DNA of 64,000 bases. Source: Deinococcus aestuarii. Lineage in GTDB: Bacteria; Deinococcota; Deinococci; Deinococcales; Deinococcaceae. Shown one piece after another: positions 51,000 through 62,171 of the stretch. The notes under the pieces are model-generated. The model was not told the origin of the DNA and made no database searches. It saw nothing but the letters and a program-made list of their open reading frames with translations. The position numbers and the translations under genes are program-made. The first letter of the stretch is position 1; every line of letters begins with the position of its first letter. The stretch covers positions 62,001 through 126,000 of the forward strand of contig NZ_JAHKSN010000005.1 of the NCBI RefSeq assembly GCF_018863415.1, written 5' to 3'.

Positions 51000-52598
51000 A
51001 TGCACGACGCGGCAAGAGCAGCCCTGACCTGGAGCGCCCGGACCCTCACGTTCGCGCTGGCCCTCGGCCTGACCGCCGCCAGCGCCCAGTCGGGACGGCA
51101 GAGCACGCTGGTGATCGGCGGCGACTTCTCGGACCTGATCACGCTCGACCCCGGGGTGTCCTATGAGTTTTCGGGCTCGCTGATCGCGGGAAACCTCTAC
51201 GACACGCTCGTCGCCTACGAGGGCAACGACCTCCAGACGCTGCGGCCCCGCCTGGCGACGAGTTGGAAGGTCACCCCCACGGCGACGGGCTCGCGCATCA
51301 CCTTCACCCTGCGGGACGCGAAGTTCAGCACCGGGCGCCCCGTCACCGCCGCCGACGTGGTGTACTCGCTCAACCGGGTGATCGCGCTCAAGACGCCCTC
51401 CAGCTTCCTGCTCACCGACGTGGCGAACCTCAAGGTCGGGTCGGTGACGGCGCCCTCCTCCCGCACGGTGGTCATGGACCTGCCGAAGACCGCCAACCCC
51501 AACATCGTGCTCGCGCTGCTCACCTTCAACGTGGGCGGCGTCGTGGACTCGGCGGAGGCGAAGGCGCACGAGCAGAACGGGGACTACGGCAGCGGCTGGC
51601 TCAAGGACCACTCGGCGGGGTCGGGGCCCTTCGTCCTCAACCGTTGGGACCGCAGCGCGCAGGTGGCCCTCGACGCCAACCCGCAGGCGTTCCGGCGCTC
51701 GGCGAGCATCCGGCGGGTGATCCTGCGTTACATGCTCGAATCGTCGGTGCAGCAGTCGGCGCTGAACTCGGGCGAGATCGACGTGGCCTGGGACTACACG
51801 CCGGACGCCTTTAAGGCCGCGCAGAGCAACCCCAGACTTCAGGCGCTGAGGACCGGCACCTTCCAGCTCGCGTACCTGGGCATGAACTCGGCCAAGGGCT
51901 CGCCCTTCGAGGACCCCCGGGTGCGCGAGGCGGTGCGCTACGCCATCGACCAGGACGGGATCATCCGGAGTCTGCTCCAGGGCCTGGGCCGCAAGACACA
52001 GACCATCATCCCCATCGGGCTGGCGGGCTCGAACCCGGCGACCCCCTACCCCTACGACCCGGCGAAGGCGCGGGCGCTTCTCCAGGCGGCGGGCAAGGGA
52101 GGCGGCTTCACGGTGGACTTTCTGGTCAGCACCGGGGCGTGCTCGGGCGGGGTGCCGTGCCAGGACCTCGCCGCCAAGATTCAGGCCGACCTCGCCAAGG
52201 TGGGGATCAAGGCCAACATCCGCCAGCTCGTGAACGCTGAGCTGCTCACCGCCTACCGCGCCCAGAAGGCCCCGCTGATCCAGGTGGGGTGGAGCCCCGA
52301 CTACCCCGACGCCGACGGCAACGGCACGCCCCTGTCCGACTACAACGCCAAGTCCCTCGCCTGGCGCAATGCCTGGAACAACCCCCAGGCGAGCAAGCTG
52401 GCGCAGGCCGCCGCCGTCGAGACGGATCAGGCGAAGCGCGCCGCCCTCTACAAGCAGCTTACCGAGCTGATGGTGAAGCAAGGGCCCTACGCGATCCTCT
52501 ACCAGCCGTATAAGCCGGTCGTCCTGAGCGTGAACGTGGCGGGCTTCAACCGCAACGCGAACGGGGACGTACAGTTCGAGAAGGTGAGCAAGAAGTAG
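51000..52598 (+). CDS. Peptide-type ABC transporter substrate-binding protein (family 5)
   Basis: A 532-residue extracellular solute-binding protein of the DppA/OppA/NikA family. The signal peptide covers about residues 1-32, ending TAASAQ. The mature part starts TLVIGGDFSDLITLDPGVSYEF and contains the family hallmark VTAADVVYSLNRVI near 118-131. GGGGAGG precedes the ATG at 51000. It serves the two permeases at 52809-54661, from which it is separated by REP-like repeat copy B. The substrate (peptide, nickel or other) is not deducible. Confidence 0.9.
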   Translation: MHDAARAALTWSARTLTFALALGLTAASAQSGRQSTLVIGGDFSDLITLDPGVSYEFSGSLIAGNLYDTLVAYEGNDLQTLRPRLATSWKVTPTATGSRITFTLRDAKFSTGRPVTAADVVYSLNRVIALKTPSSFLLTDVANLKVGSVTAPSSRTVVMDLPKTANPNIVLALLTFNVGGVVDSAEAKAHEQNGDYGSGWLKDHSAGSGPFVLNRWDRSAQVALDANPQAFRRSASIRRVILRYMLESSVQQSALNSGEIDVAWDYTPDAFKAAQSNPRLQALRTGTFQLAYLGMNSAKGSPFEDPRVREAVRYAIDQDGIIRSLLQGLGRKTQTIIPIGLAGSNPATPYPYDPAKARALLQAAGKGGGFTVDFLVSTGACSGGVPCQDLAAKIQADLAKVGIKANIRQLVNAELLTAYRAQKAPLIQVGWSPDYPDADGNGTPLSDYNAKSLAWRNAWNNPQASKLAQAAAVETDQAKRAALYKQLTELMVKQGPYAILYQPYKPVVLSVNVAGFNRNANGDVQFEKVSKK

Positions 52599-52647
52599 CG
52601 GGAAGTGAGGGGGGTGGACGAGAAGGGGAAGTTGAAAGCCTCGTTTC

Positions 52648-52734
52648 TTGGGATGCCCGGCCTGTTTACCCCCTCTGCTGCGCAGCTCTACGAGTCCCGG
52701 CCTCCCCGATAAAGGGGGAGGAGTAAAAACAGAT
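52648..52734 (+). repeat. REP-like hairpin repeat, copy B
   Basis: This begins GGGATGCCCGGCCTG, continues with the conserved CTGCTGCGCAGCTCTACGAG block and GGCCTCCCC, then a GGGGGAGG hairpin and AAAAACA. It matches copy C (7305-7391, opposite orientation) over the full element and copy A over the central block. It lies between the binding-protein and permease genes of one operon, and may shape differential expression of the two. Confidence 0.8.
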
Positions 52735-52808
52735 CGTCGTTCTGATTCACCGGAACGAGAGCATCAAACACTCTCTTCACCCGCCCCGGCCCGGGGGGAG
52801 GCTCCTCT

Positions 52809-53812
<1,004 letters not shown>

Positions 53813-53816
<4 letters not shown>

Positions 53817-54661
53817 CGGTCGCGGCGTCCTCCGGCGGGACTGCCGCGTGGCGGCGATTGCGGCGCAACAGTGGGGCGGTGATCGGGCTGGGGCTGCTGG
53901 TGTTCTTGGTCCTGGCCGCCTTGCTCGGCCCCGCCTTCCTCGGCGACCCGGGAGCACAGGACCTCGACCTGCGGCTCTCGCCTCCGTCGGCCCTGCATCC
54001 CCTGGGCACCGACCAGCTCGGGCGGGACGTGCTGACGCGGGTGCTGAACGGGGGGCGCATCTCGCTGGGACTGGGCGTCAGCGTGATGCTGGCCTCGCTG
54101 CTCGTCGGCTCGGTGGTCGGGCTGCTGGCGGGGCTGCTCGGAGGCTGGTGGGACGAGGGGCTGATGCGGCTCACCGACATCTTCCTGGCCTTTCCCGGAT
54201 TGATCCTGGCGATGGCGATCTCGGCGGCGCTGGGGCCGAGCCTGACGAACGTGATGATCGCCGTGGCGCTGGTGTCGTGGCCGACCTACGCCCGGCTGGT
54301 CCGCGCGCAGGTGCTCGCCCTGCGGGAGCGCGAGTTCGTGGAGGCCGCCCGCGCGCTGGGGAGTTCCCAGGGCCGGATCGCCGGGCGCCACCTCCTCCCC
54401 AACGCCCTCGCGCCGCTGCTGGTGCAGGGCAGCTTCGACGTGGGCAGCGCGATCCTCACGGCGGCGGGCCTGGGCTTCATCGGCTTCGGGGCGCAGCCGC
54501 CCACCCCGGAGTGGGGGGCGATGGTGTCCGAGACCCGCAACTACATCGTGCAGGCGCCGTGGGCGTCGAGTGCCCCCGCCGTCGCCATCCTGCTCACCGT
54601 GCTCGCCTTCAACCTGATCGGCGACGGGCTGCGCGACGCCTTCGACCCACGCGGGCGCTAG
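53813..54661 (+). CDS. Peptide-type ABC transporter permease (DppC type)
   Basis: A 282-residue permease starting at GTG 53813. It carries the DppC hallmarks HPLGTDQLGRDVLTRVLNGGRISL (about 64-87) and the EAA loop EFVEAARALGSSQGRIAGRHLLPN. No ATPase (DppD/F-like) follows within the window; a regulator gene comes next. The transporter must use ATPases encoded elsewhere, or the set is incomplete. Confidence 0.9.
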
Positions 54662-54914
54662 GCGGCGGAGGTCTGCGGTACCTCGGCCCACGTCCGCCTC
54701 ACGGCGCTTGAGGCCGGGTACGGGCCGGAGAACGTCTTCGCCCGCAAGGCGAACGGGCGGCCCGGCGTGGGGGAGGCGGCCCTCCAGCCCGCGTGACGGG
54801 GCGGGGACGAAGCGCGTAGCCTGGGAAGACGGACACCGGGCACCCGGGCATGTGGCCCTGGGGTGGGTCGCCCCTGGCCGGGTCACCCGGCGCCCCGGCC
54901 GGAGGGGGTGGGGC

Positions 54915-57900
54915 ATGAGGGAGGAGGGACTGGGGAGGGTCACCCGCGCCCTGCGGGCCGTACTCGCCCGGCGGGCGGGCGTGGCGCTGGGGCTGTGGGG
55001 CGAGCCGGGCATCGGCAAGAGCCACGCGGCGGCCGAACTCCTGCGCGGCCTGCCCTGCGCGAACCTGAGCCTGCCCGCCGTGAGCCCGGTGGCCCGGCTC
55101 GTGACGGCCCTGCCGCGCCCCCGGGAGCTGCCCGTCTGGACCGAGCGCCAGCTCGACCGGCTCGGGGCGGACGGGCCCGCGGACTCCGGGCTGGTCGCCG
55201 ACACCCTGGGTGCCGTGCTGGCGGGGCTGGCCCCCTTCGTGCTGCACCTCGACGACCTGCACGAGGCGGGGCCCGAACGCGTGGCGCTCACCGTGGCGCT
55301 GGCGCGGGTGGTCACGCGCTCACGCGGGGTGGGGCTGCTGGTGGGAAGCCGTCAGGCGCCGCCCGAGGGCTTTCGCAGCGAGCGGCTGGCCCCCCTCGGC
55401 CGGGAGGCGGCGGCGGGGCTGCTGGAGGCGCAGGCCCGCCAGCCCCTGCCGCCCGAGGGGCTGGCGTGGGTGTATGACCGCGCCCGGGGCAATCCCCTGT
55501 TCACGCTGGAATTCTGGCGGTATCTGGTGCGCCAGGGGCACTTCTGGTCGGACGGCGTGGGCTGGCACTGGCGCGCGCCGCCCGGGGACGCCACGCCCGC
55601 CAGCGTGGAGGCCACCATCGCGCAGACCCTGGCCGGTCTCGGGGACGGCGCGGCGCGGGACGTGGTGGAGGTGAGGGCTTTCCTCGGCGAGGCGGGCGAG
55701 GACGAGACGCTCTGGGCGCGGGTGGCGGGGCTGAGCCCGGGCGAACTCTCCGGTGCCCGGGCACGGCTCGAAGCCTGGGGCCTGCTGCGGGGCGCGCACT
55801 TCGCCCACCCGCTCTTCGGGGAGGTGGCGCGGGCCGGAACGCCGCCCGGGACCCGGCGGGAGATCGCGCGGCGGGCCGTCCGGGCGCTCGCGGACGACCC
55901 CGAGCGCGCGGCCGGGTTCGCGCAGGCGGCGGACCTCGGGGCCGAGCAGGTCCGGGCGCTGCTGGGGGCGGCCCGCCTCCGGGCCGAGGCGCGCGGCGAC
56001 CGGGTGGGGGCCGCACGCTGGCTCGCCCGGTCGCTGCCGCTGCTGGACCCCGCCGGGCGCGGCGAGCTGGCGCTGCGGGCCGCGCGCGACCTGTTGCCCT
56101 TCGATCTGCGCCAGGCCGACGCGCTCTCCGGGGTCGCGGCGTCGGGCACGCCGCCGGACCCCCCCGCGCTGATCTTCCGCGCCGAGGTGCTCGCCCGGCT
56201 GGGGCAGACCGGGGAGGCCGAGACGCTGCTCGACCGGGTGGACTCGCCGGAACTCGCCGAGGCCTGCTGGCGGACCCGGATCTTCGTGCGGCACCTGCGC
56301 GGCCGCCGCGAGGCCCTGCTCGCGCTGTACGGCGCGCACCCGGAATTCCACCCCACGGCCGACACCTTCACCCTGTCGCACGTCTGCTTCGCCCTGAACA
56401 GCCTGGGCCGCCCGGACGAGGCCGAGCCCCTCGTGGAGCGGCTGCTGGCCCGCGAGCACGAGGGGCCGCGCGACCGCTCCACCGCCTGGAACCTGCGGGG
56501 CATCACCTCCACCCGGCAGGGGCGGCTGGAGGAGGGGGCCGCCGCCTTCGAGCGGGCCCTGGCCTCCGCCCGCGAGGACGGCGCCCCCGGCGTGATCGCG
56601 CAGGCGCTCCGGAACTCCGCCGTCGCCTGCCGGGGGCTCGGCCGCCTGGAAGACGCCCGGGAGAAGCTGCGCGAGGCGCTCGACCACGGCGCCCGGTACG
56701 GGAACTTGCGCTTTTACACCCAGGTCCAAGACAGCCTCGCCCGGTTGCTGGTGGACGAGGGCCGCTGGCGCGAGGCCGAGGCGTGCTTCGAGGGGAGCGG
56801 GGCCGTGTACGCCCGGCAAGACCCGCTCTCCCCGCGCTGCGAGCACCACCTCGACCTCGCCGAGCTGTACCTCGACTGGCGGCCCGCCGCGGGGCCGCCG
56901 CTGGCCCGGCGCCACGCCCTCGCGGGCCTGGCGCTGGCCCGCGAGATCGGCGCGCCGAACCTGCTCGCCCGGGGGCTGGTGTGCGCCGCCCGCGCCGAGG
57001 CGTGGAACAGGAACGCCCCGGGGGCCCTGGCCCTGGCCCGGGAGGGCCGGGCGCTGGCCGGTCGGCACCCGGCCGAGACGGCGCGCAGTTGGGTCGGCCT
57101 GGGCGCGGCCCTGGAGGTCGCCGGGCAGGTGCAGGAGGCGGTCCGGGCGTACCTCACGGCCGCGGAGGCGTCCGCGCGGGAGGACGACCCCGCCCGCGCC
57201 CGGCGGGCCGAACTGGAGGCCGACCGCCTGCGGGGCGACGTGGGGGGAGCCCGCGCCCACCACGCGTGGTTTCTCGCCCACGGTCTGGCGGGGCACGCCC
57301 GGGTGGCCGTCCGCTTCTTTCCCGAACTGGGGCAGGACCCGCCCGCTGGCCGTCCGGCCACCCCCTCCCTGTCCCTGCGGGTGCTGGGACGGCCGGGCCT
57401 GGAGCGGGGCGGTCAGCCGCTCACGTCGCGGGGCAGGAAGCGGCTGGAACTGCTGTGCCTTTTGCTCGAAGCCCGTCTGGCGGGCCGCCCCGACGTGGGG
57501 CTGCTCGACTTGCTGGACGCCTTCTACCCGGACGAGCCCGAGGCGCAGGCCCGGCTCACCCTGCGCCAGCACGTCTACCTGACCCGCAGCCAGCTCGGCG
57601 CGGGGAGCATTTGCAGCACCCCGGGCGGCTACCGGCTGGGCGACGAGGTGACCTCGGACGCCGAGGCCTTCCTGGCCGGCGGGGACACGGCGCTGTGGCG
57701 CGGGCCGTACCTGGAGGGGCTGGGCGAGGGCTGGCACCCGCAGGCCCGCGAGGCGCTGACGCTGGCCCTGCGGGACGCGGTGGAGCACCTGGCGGGCACG
57801 GACCCCCGCGAGGCGGCGCGGCTGGGCCTGATCCTGCTGGAGACGGAGCCCTACGACGCGCAGGCGCTGCGGCTCACCCTCGGCGCCCTGCGGGAAAGTG

Positions 57901-58022
57901 GGCAGCTCCGCGCGGCGAGCGCCCTCTATGCCCGTCAACGGGAAGCCTGGGCCGAGATCGGCGAGGCGTTGCCCGGCACGCCGGAGGAGTTCCTGGCCGC
58001 CCCCGCGCCCGGCCTGCCTTGA
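54915..58022 (+). CDS. Large AAA/TPR regulator with C-terminal BTAD-like domain
   Basis: A 1035-residue protein of the STAND/MalT-SARP class. Walker A is GEPGIGKSH (29-37) and Walker B FVLHLDDLHE (108-117), followed by an ATPase lid and a long helical TPR-like region (about 400-800) with repeated ALA/EAE helices. Residues about 816-1035 (LSLRVLGRPGLERGGQPLTSRG, then RLTLRQHVYLTRSQLG and a helical tail) resemble the OmpR-like plus BTAD module of SARP activators. This puts the SARP module at the C-terminus instead of the usual N-terminus. ATG 54915 is chosen because the upstream extension lacks coding character. Confidence 0.82.
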   Translation: MREEGLGRVTRALRAVLARRAGVALGLWGEPGIGKSHAAAELLRGLPCANLSLPAVSPVARLVTALPRPRELPVWTERQLDRLGADGPADSGLVADTLGAVLAGLAPFVLHLDDLHEAGPERVALTVALARVVTRSRGVGLLVGSRQAPPEGFRSERLAPLGREAAAGLLEAQARQPLPPEGLAWVYDRARGNPLFTLEFWRYLVRQGHFWSDGVGWHWRAPPGDATPASVEATIAQTLAGLGDGAARDVVEVRAFLGEAGEDETLWARVAGLSPGELSGARARLEAWGLLRGAHFAHPLFGEVARAGTPPGTRREIARRAVRALADDPERAAGFAQAADLGAEQVRALLGAARLRAEARGDRVGAARWLARSLPLLDPAGRGELALRAARDLLPFDLRQADALSGVAASGTPPDPPALIFRAEVLARLGQTGEAETLLDRVDSPELAEACWRTRIFVRHLRGRREALLALYGAHPEFHPTADTFTLSHVCFALNSLGRPDEAEPLVERLLAREHEGPRDRSTAWNLRGITSTRQGRLEEGAAAFERALASAREDGAPGVIAQALRNSAVACRGLGRLEDAREKLREALDHGARYGNLRFYTQVQDSLARLLVDEGRWREAEACFEGSGAVYARQDPLSPRCEHHLDLAELYLDWRPAAGPPLARRHALAGLALAREIGAPNLLARGLVCAARAEAWNRNAPGALALAREGRALAGRHPAETARSWVGLGAALEVAGQVQEAVRAYLTAAEASAREDDPARARRAELEADRLRGDVGGARAHHAWFLAHGLAGHARVAVRFFPELGQDPPAGRPATPSLSLRVLGRPGLERGGQPLTSRGRKRLELLCLLLEARLAGRPDVGLLDLLDAFYPDEPEAQARLTLRQHVYLTRSQLGAGSICSTPGGYRLGDEVTSDAEAFLAGGDTALWRGPYLEGLGEGWHPQAREALTLALRDAVEHLAGTDPREAARLGLILLETEPYDAQALRLTLGALRESGQLRAASALYARQREAWAEIGEALPGTPEEFLAAPAPGLP

Positions 58023-58255
58023 TCAACTTTTGATCGGCCCCACACGACACTCCTCCCAGGAGGCGGCGAAGACCCCTCCCACGGAGGAAGGAGTCGAGAT
58101 GGGTCCCTGAGAACACGGCCCAGAGCGCTCTCCCGCCCACCCTCGTCAGGGGCTGCGGGAAGGGCCGCCCAGCAGCAACGCGCGGTCGAGCGGCGCCGGA
58201 AGACCCGGGCGCGGCCGGCACCGACCCTGGCCGGACACCGGCAAAGGCAGGAACG

Positions 58256-59932
58256 ATGAACAGATCCACCGGAACAGGCCACTCCCCCGGGCACCCCCTC
58301 CGGGCCCTGACCCTCCTCGGGCCGCTCCTGCTCGCCGCGTGCGCGGGCAGCCCGAATCCCTCGCCGACTCCCGGCGGGGAGACCCGGCAGCTTCAGCTTC
58401 GCGGCAAGACCGTCAGGGTGGACGTGGTGGACGAGTACGCCGTCGTCGAGGGCGACATCATCGTCGGCAAGCTGGCGGACCTGGAGCGGGGGCGGCTCAG
58501 CCCGCAGAGCGTCTTCCGGGACGCGCCGCTCGACTACCGCTGGCCGGGCGGGGTCGTGCCGTTCACCTTCGCGGCTTCGGTGACGGCCTCGGGACGGCAA
58601 AACGCGCTGGCCGCCATGCGGGCGTGGGAGGCCGTCACCCCGGTGCGCTTCGTGCCGCGCGGCGTGGAGCCTGACTTCATCACCTTCCAGGCGGGGACGC
58701 AGGCCGACTGGTGCTTTTCGAGCATCGGGCGCCAGGGCGGCGAGCAGGCGGTCCTGATGACCTCCTCCGGCGACTGCTCGGCGCGGACGCTGACCCACGA
58801 ACTGGGGCACACCATCGGTCTGTGGCACGAGCAGACCCGCGAGGACCGCAGCCACCACATCAACATCCAGTGGGCGAACCTACGGGACGGCCTGTGCCGC
58901 AGCGCCTTCGAGGAAAAGCGCCTCGCCGACGGGCTGGACATCGGGCCCTACGACCTGAACTCCCTGATGCACTACGACCGCTTCACGTGCAGCGCGAACG
59001 GCAACCCCGTGTACGACACCATCCCGGCGGGCAAGCCCACCAACGGCGGCGAGAGCATCAGCCCGGGCGACCGCGCGGCGGTGGACTGGCTGCACCTGCG
59101 CCGCTGGATCGTGTCGGGCGGCGGGGCGGGGATGTGGCGCAACTTCGGCGGCTCGGACCACCAAGCGGAGCACCTGGCGACCGGGGACTTCAACGGGGAC
59201 GGGCGCACGGACCTCTTCACGGTGGACACCAGCCGCTGCCTGTGGTTCGTGGCCCTCTCGCAGGGCACCGTCGCCGCCCCCTGGGCCACCCTGAACAGCG
59301 GGGTCTGCCAGGGGCTCGACCGCCTGGTCCTGGGGGACTTCGACGGGGACCGCCGGACCGACGTGTTCATCGCGGCCGCGGGGACGTGGTACCTCTCGCG
59401 CGGCGGGGCTGAGGGCTGGACCGAGTGGAACACCTCGCGCGTGGACCCGTGGCAGCTCTCGTTCGGGGACTTCGACGGCGACGGGCGCACGGACGTGTTC
59501 CACGCGACCGGCAAGGTCTGGAACGTCTCCTCCGGTGGCTCGTCGGGGTGGCAGCGCCTCAACGCCTCGGCCGTCAAGGCGCCCAACCTGGTCTTCCGGG
59601 ACTTCGACGGGGACGGACGGACCGACGTGTTCCGCACCACCAACGGGACGTGGTGGATGTCGTCGGGCGGCACCGGGCTCTGGGAGGAGCTGAACACCTC
59701 CAGCGTCCCCCTGAGAGCGCTGAGGTTCGGGGAGTTCAACGGCGACCGCATGACCGACGTGTATCGCCTGAACCCGCAGGGGGGCTGGCTGGTCTCGTAC
59801 GGCGGAACCGGCCCGTGGAGCCCGCTGCCCGACTCCCTGCGGCTGCCGCCCTTCACGGCCCAGCCCAGCGGCTTCGTGTTCGGCGACTTCGACGGCGACG
59901 GCACGCGCGACGTGCTCGGCACGCTGCGGTAG
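58256..59932 (+). CDS. Astacin-like (M12A) metalloprotease lipoprotein with FG-GAP repeats
   Basis: A 558-residue secreted lipoprotein. The signal ends in a lipobox with Cys29 (LLAAC). The catalytic domain (about 90-280) contains HELGHTIGLWHEQTR (181-195), giving zinc ligands His181, His185 and His191 with Glu182 as base, and a Met-turn SLMHY (236-240), both diagnostic of astacins. From about residue 305 six FG-GAP/VCBS-type calcium-binding repeats follow (GDFNGDGRTD and variants), probably a beta-propeller. The protease would act at the cell surface. AGGCAGGAACG precedes the ATG. Confidence 0.92.
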   Translation: MNRSTGTGHSPGHPLRALTLLGPLLLAACAGSPNPSPTPGGETRQLQLRGKTVRVDVVDEYAVVEGDIIVGKLADLERGRLSPQSVFRDAPLDYRWPGGVVPFTFAASVTASGRQNALAAMRAWEAVTPVRFVPRGVEPDFITFQAGTQADWCFSSIGRQGGEQAVLMTSSGDCSARTLTHELGHTIGLWHEQTREDRSHHINIQWANLRDGLCRSAFEEKRLADGLDIGPYDLNSLMHYDRFTCSANGNPVYDTIPAGKPTNGGESISPGDRAAVDWLHLRRWIVSGGGAGMWRNFGGSDHQAEHLATGDFNGDGRTDLFTVDTSRCLWFVALSQGTVAAPWATLNSGVCQGLDRLVLGDFDGDRRTDVFIAAAGTWYLSRGGAEGWTEWNTSRVDPWQLSFGDFDGDGRTDVFHATGKVWNVSSGGSSGWQRLNASAVKAPNLVFRDFDGDGRTDVFRTTNGTWWMSSGGTGLWEELNTSSVPLRALRFGEFNGDRMTDVYRLNPQGGWLVSYGGTGPWSPLPDSLRLPPFTAQPSGFVFGDFDGDGTRDVLGTLR

Positions 59933-60050
59933 CCCCCCCGTCCCCTCTCGGGGAGACCCCCTGCCCGGGAGGGCGGCCCTTCGTGCGGGTGCGCCGCTGC
60001 GGGCCCTGAGCCCACCCGGGGCTCCCCTTTGTCCACAGATCGGAGTTCCT

Positions 60051-60995
60051 ATGTTCGGACTGATGTTCCTTTCGCCGCTGCTGCTCGCCGCCCCGCTGCT
60101 GTTGACCGCCCACGTTCAGGCGGACCGGCTCGTCCGGCCCCGGCGTACCCGCGCCGTTCACACGCCCGACCACCTGGGGGTCACCTCCTGGGAGGACGTG
60201 GCCTTTACCACCGCCGACGGCGTGACGCTGCGCGGCTGGTTCGTGCCGCCCGCCCCAGGTGCGGACGGGGCGAGCGTCGTCTGCGTCCACGGCACGGGCG
60301 GGCACCGGGGCCACCTCCTGCTCCACGCGGCGGCCCTGCACCGGGAGGGGTACGGGGTGCTGCTCTTCGACCTGCGCGCCCACGGGGAGTCGGGCGGAAG
60401 GGTCAGCGGCCTGGGCCTGCACGAGCTGCACGACGTGCTCGCCGCGCTCGACCACGTGCGCGCGCGGCCCGACGTGGACCCGGGCCGGGTCGCGCTGCTG
60501 GGGCACTCGATGGGCGGGGCCGCCGTGCTGCGGGCCGCCGCGCGCACGCCCCACGCGCGGGCAGTCGTGTCCATCGCCAGCGCGGCGGGCCTGGCGGAGA
60601 ACGTGGTCTCGGGGGTGCGGGCCTTCACCCGCCTGCCCGTGCCCGCACTCGCACCCCTGATCGTGTGGGTGGCCGAGCGGCGGACCCGGGGCCGGATGCG
60701 CGACATGCGGCCCGTGAAGGACGTGGCGAGGCTGCGGGATCAGCCCCTGCTGCTGATCCACGGGGACGCGGACCGGGTGGTGGGCGTCGAGAACGGGCGG
60801 CGGCTGCGGGACGCCCACGGGAGCGCGCGCCTGCTGGAAATCCCGGGCGCGGGTCACCTGGGCGTGATCGGCCCCCGGCACCTGACGAGGTACCGCGCGG
60901 AGCTCCTCGGTTTCCTGCGAGAGCACCTCCGGCCCGGCACGGCCCCGCCTCCGACCCCCGGAAAGGCTCCCGACCACGCCCCAGCGCACGTCTGA
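60051..60995 (+). CDS. Membrane-anchored alpha/beta hydrolase
   Basis: A 314-residue protein with an N-terminal hydrophobic segment (3-20). The hydrolase fold follows: oxyanion loop VCVHGTGGHRG (78-88), nucleophile Ser153 in LGHSMGG, an Asp in LIHGDADRVV and the catalytic His in GAGHLGV. It belongs to the broad YfhR/CocE-like serine hydrolase group; the substrate is unknown. A CGGAG site lies upstream of the ATG. It is probably monocistronic and convergent with the SDR at 61091. Confidence 0.87.
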   Translation: MFGLMFLSPLLLAAPLLLTAHVQADRLVRPRRTRAVHTPDHLGVTSWEDVAFTTADGVTLRGWFVPPAPGADGASVVCVHGTGGHRGHLLLHAAALHREGYGVLLFDLRAHGESGGRVSGLGLHELHDVLAALDHVRARPDVDPGRVALLGHSMGGAAVLRAAARTPHARAVVSIASAAGLAENVVSGVRAFTRLPVPALAPLIVWVAERRTRGRMRDMRPVKDVARLRDQPLLLIHGDADRVVGVENGRRLRDAHGSARLLEIPGAGHLGVIGPRHLTRYRAELLGFLREHLRPGTAPPPTPGKAPDHAPAHV

Positions 60996-61090
60996 CCCCC
61001 TGGGGGTGACGGATCGGGCAGCGCGTCCCCAGGACTCCACCCGGGGCGTGGTCGGCGGCCGGAGGAATCACGGCGGGGCCGGGGCCCGGT

Positions 61091-61999
61091 TCAGGTCCGC
61101 CCGTTGCCGCCCGCCACGCCGTACACCTCGCCGGTGACGTAGCTCGACTCCTGCGAGGCGAGGAAGACGTACACCGGCGCGAGTTCGGCGGGCTGGCCGG
61201 GGCGGCCCATCGGCGTCTGGGCACCGAACTGCTCGATCTTCTCCTGCGGCTGGCCGCCGGTCGGCTGGAGGGGCGTCCAGACGGGACCCGGCGCGACCCC
61301 GTTGACCCGGATGCCCTGCCCCGCAAGCTGCTTGGCGAGCGAGTGGGTGGCCGCCATGATCGCCGCCTTGGTCTGCGCGTAGTCGAAGAGCAGCGGCGAG
61401 GGCTGGTACGCCTCGACCGAGGTGGAGTTGATGATGGCGGCCCCCGGCTGGAGGTGGGGCAACGCCGCCTTGGTGATCCAGAACAGCGCGTACACGTTGG
61501 TCTTGAAGGTCTGGTCGAACTGCTCGGTCGTGATCTCGCCGAGCGATTTCTCCGCCGTCTGCTTGCCCGCGTTGTTCACCAGGATGTCGAGCCCGCCGAG
61601 CTGCGAGACGGCCTGCTCGACGAGCTGCTCGCAAAAGGCCTCGTCCTTGATGTCGCCCGGCAGCGCGACGCCCTTGCGCCCGGCGTCTTGAATCAGCTTG
61701 ATGACTTCTTGTGCGTCCTCTTCCTCGTCGGGAAGGTAGTTGATCGCCACGTCGGCGCCCTCGCGCGCGAAGGCGATGGCGACCGCGCGCCCGATGCCCG
61801 AGTCGCCGCCCGTGATGAGGGCCTTGCGGCCCGCCAGGCGGCCCGAGCCCCGGTAGGTGGTCTCGCCGTGGTCGGGCGGGGGCACCATCTTGTGGACGGT
61901 GCCGGGCGCCTCCTGGGGCTGCTGCGGAAACGGCGGCTGCGGGTACTGCGTCACCGGGTTCTGCATCGTGTACTGGTCCTTGCGCCCATCCTCGCTCAT
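61091..61999 (-). CDS. Short-chain dehydrogenase (YhdF/YghA general-stress type)
   Basis: A 302-residue SDR with a Pro/Gln-rich N-terminal extension ([12 protein letters not shown], 18-29) typical of this subgroup. Further features are the cofactor motif TGGDSGIG (63-70), NNAG, catalytic Ser in NSTSVEAY, Tyr-x-x-x-Lys in DYAQTKAA and a terminal [16 protein letters not shown] precedes the ATG at 61999; the extension to 62482 overlaps the next gene and is rejected. Such proteins are often stress-induced aldehyde or alcohol dehydrogenases. Confidence 0.9.
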   Translation of the reverse strand: MSEDGRKDQYTMQNPVTQYPQPPFPQQPQEAPGTVHKMVPPPDHGETTYRGSGRLAGRKALITGGDSGIGRAVAIAFAREGADVAINYLPDEEEDAQEVIKLIQDAGRKGVALPGDIKDEAFCEQLVEQAVSQLGGLDILVNNAGKQTAEKSLGEITTEQFDQTFKTNVYALFWITKAALPHLQPGAAIINSTSVEAYQPSPLLFDYAQTKAAIMAATHSLAKQLAGQGIRVNGVAPGPVWTPLQPTGGQPQEKIEQFGAQTPMGRPGQPAELAPVYVFLASQESSYVTGEVYGVAGGNGRT

Positions 62000-62159
62000 C
62001 TGGGTTCCTCCCCCTGCCGAACCTCCCCCGGCCCCTGTCGCACCCTCCCCTGAGGTGAGCTTTCCCCGGCCCGGGGGTTCAGCCCCATGACCATTCCCCC
62101 TCCGGCCCGCCGGGCGTTGAAAAAAGCATGAAGCGGGCTTGGCCGTTGTGCCCGGACGG

Positions 62160-62165
62160 TATGGT
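62160..62165 (+). promoter_or_regulatory. Leaderless -10 element
   Basis: TATGGT ends 6 nt before GTG 62172, which sets the start of the acyl-CoA dehydrogenase-like gene. No good -35 is visible. Confidence 0.5.
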
Positions 62166-62171
62166 GGTCGG

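Noticed and set aside
54662..54796. Open 44-codon stretch after the DppC-type gene (LTALEAGYGPENVFARKANG)
   Set aside because: It has no start codon or ribosome-binding site and no recognised family; could be a gene tail relic, but evidence is too thin.
58021..58035. GATCAACTTTTGATC palindrome at the regulator stop codon considered as a terminator
   Set aside because: The stem is short and AT-rich, with only a 3-nt loop and no T tract after it; too weak to call.
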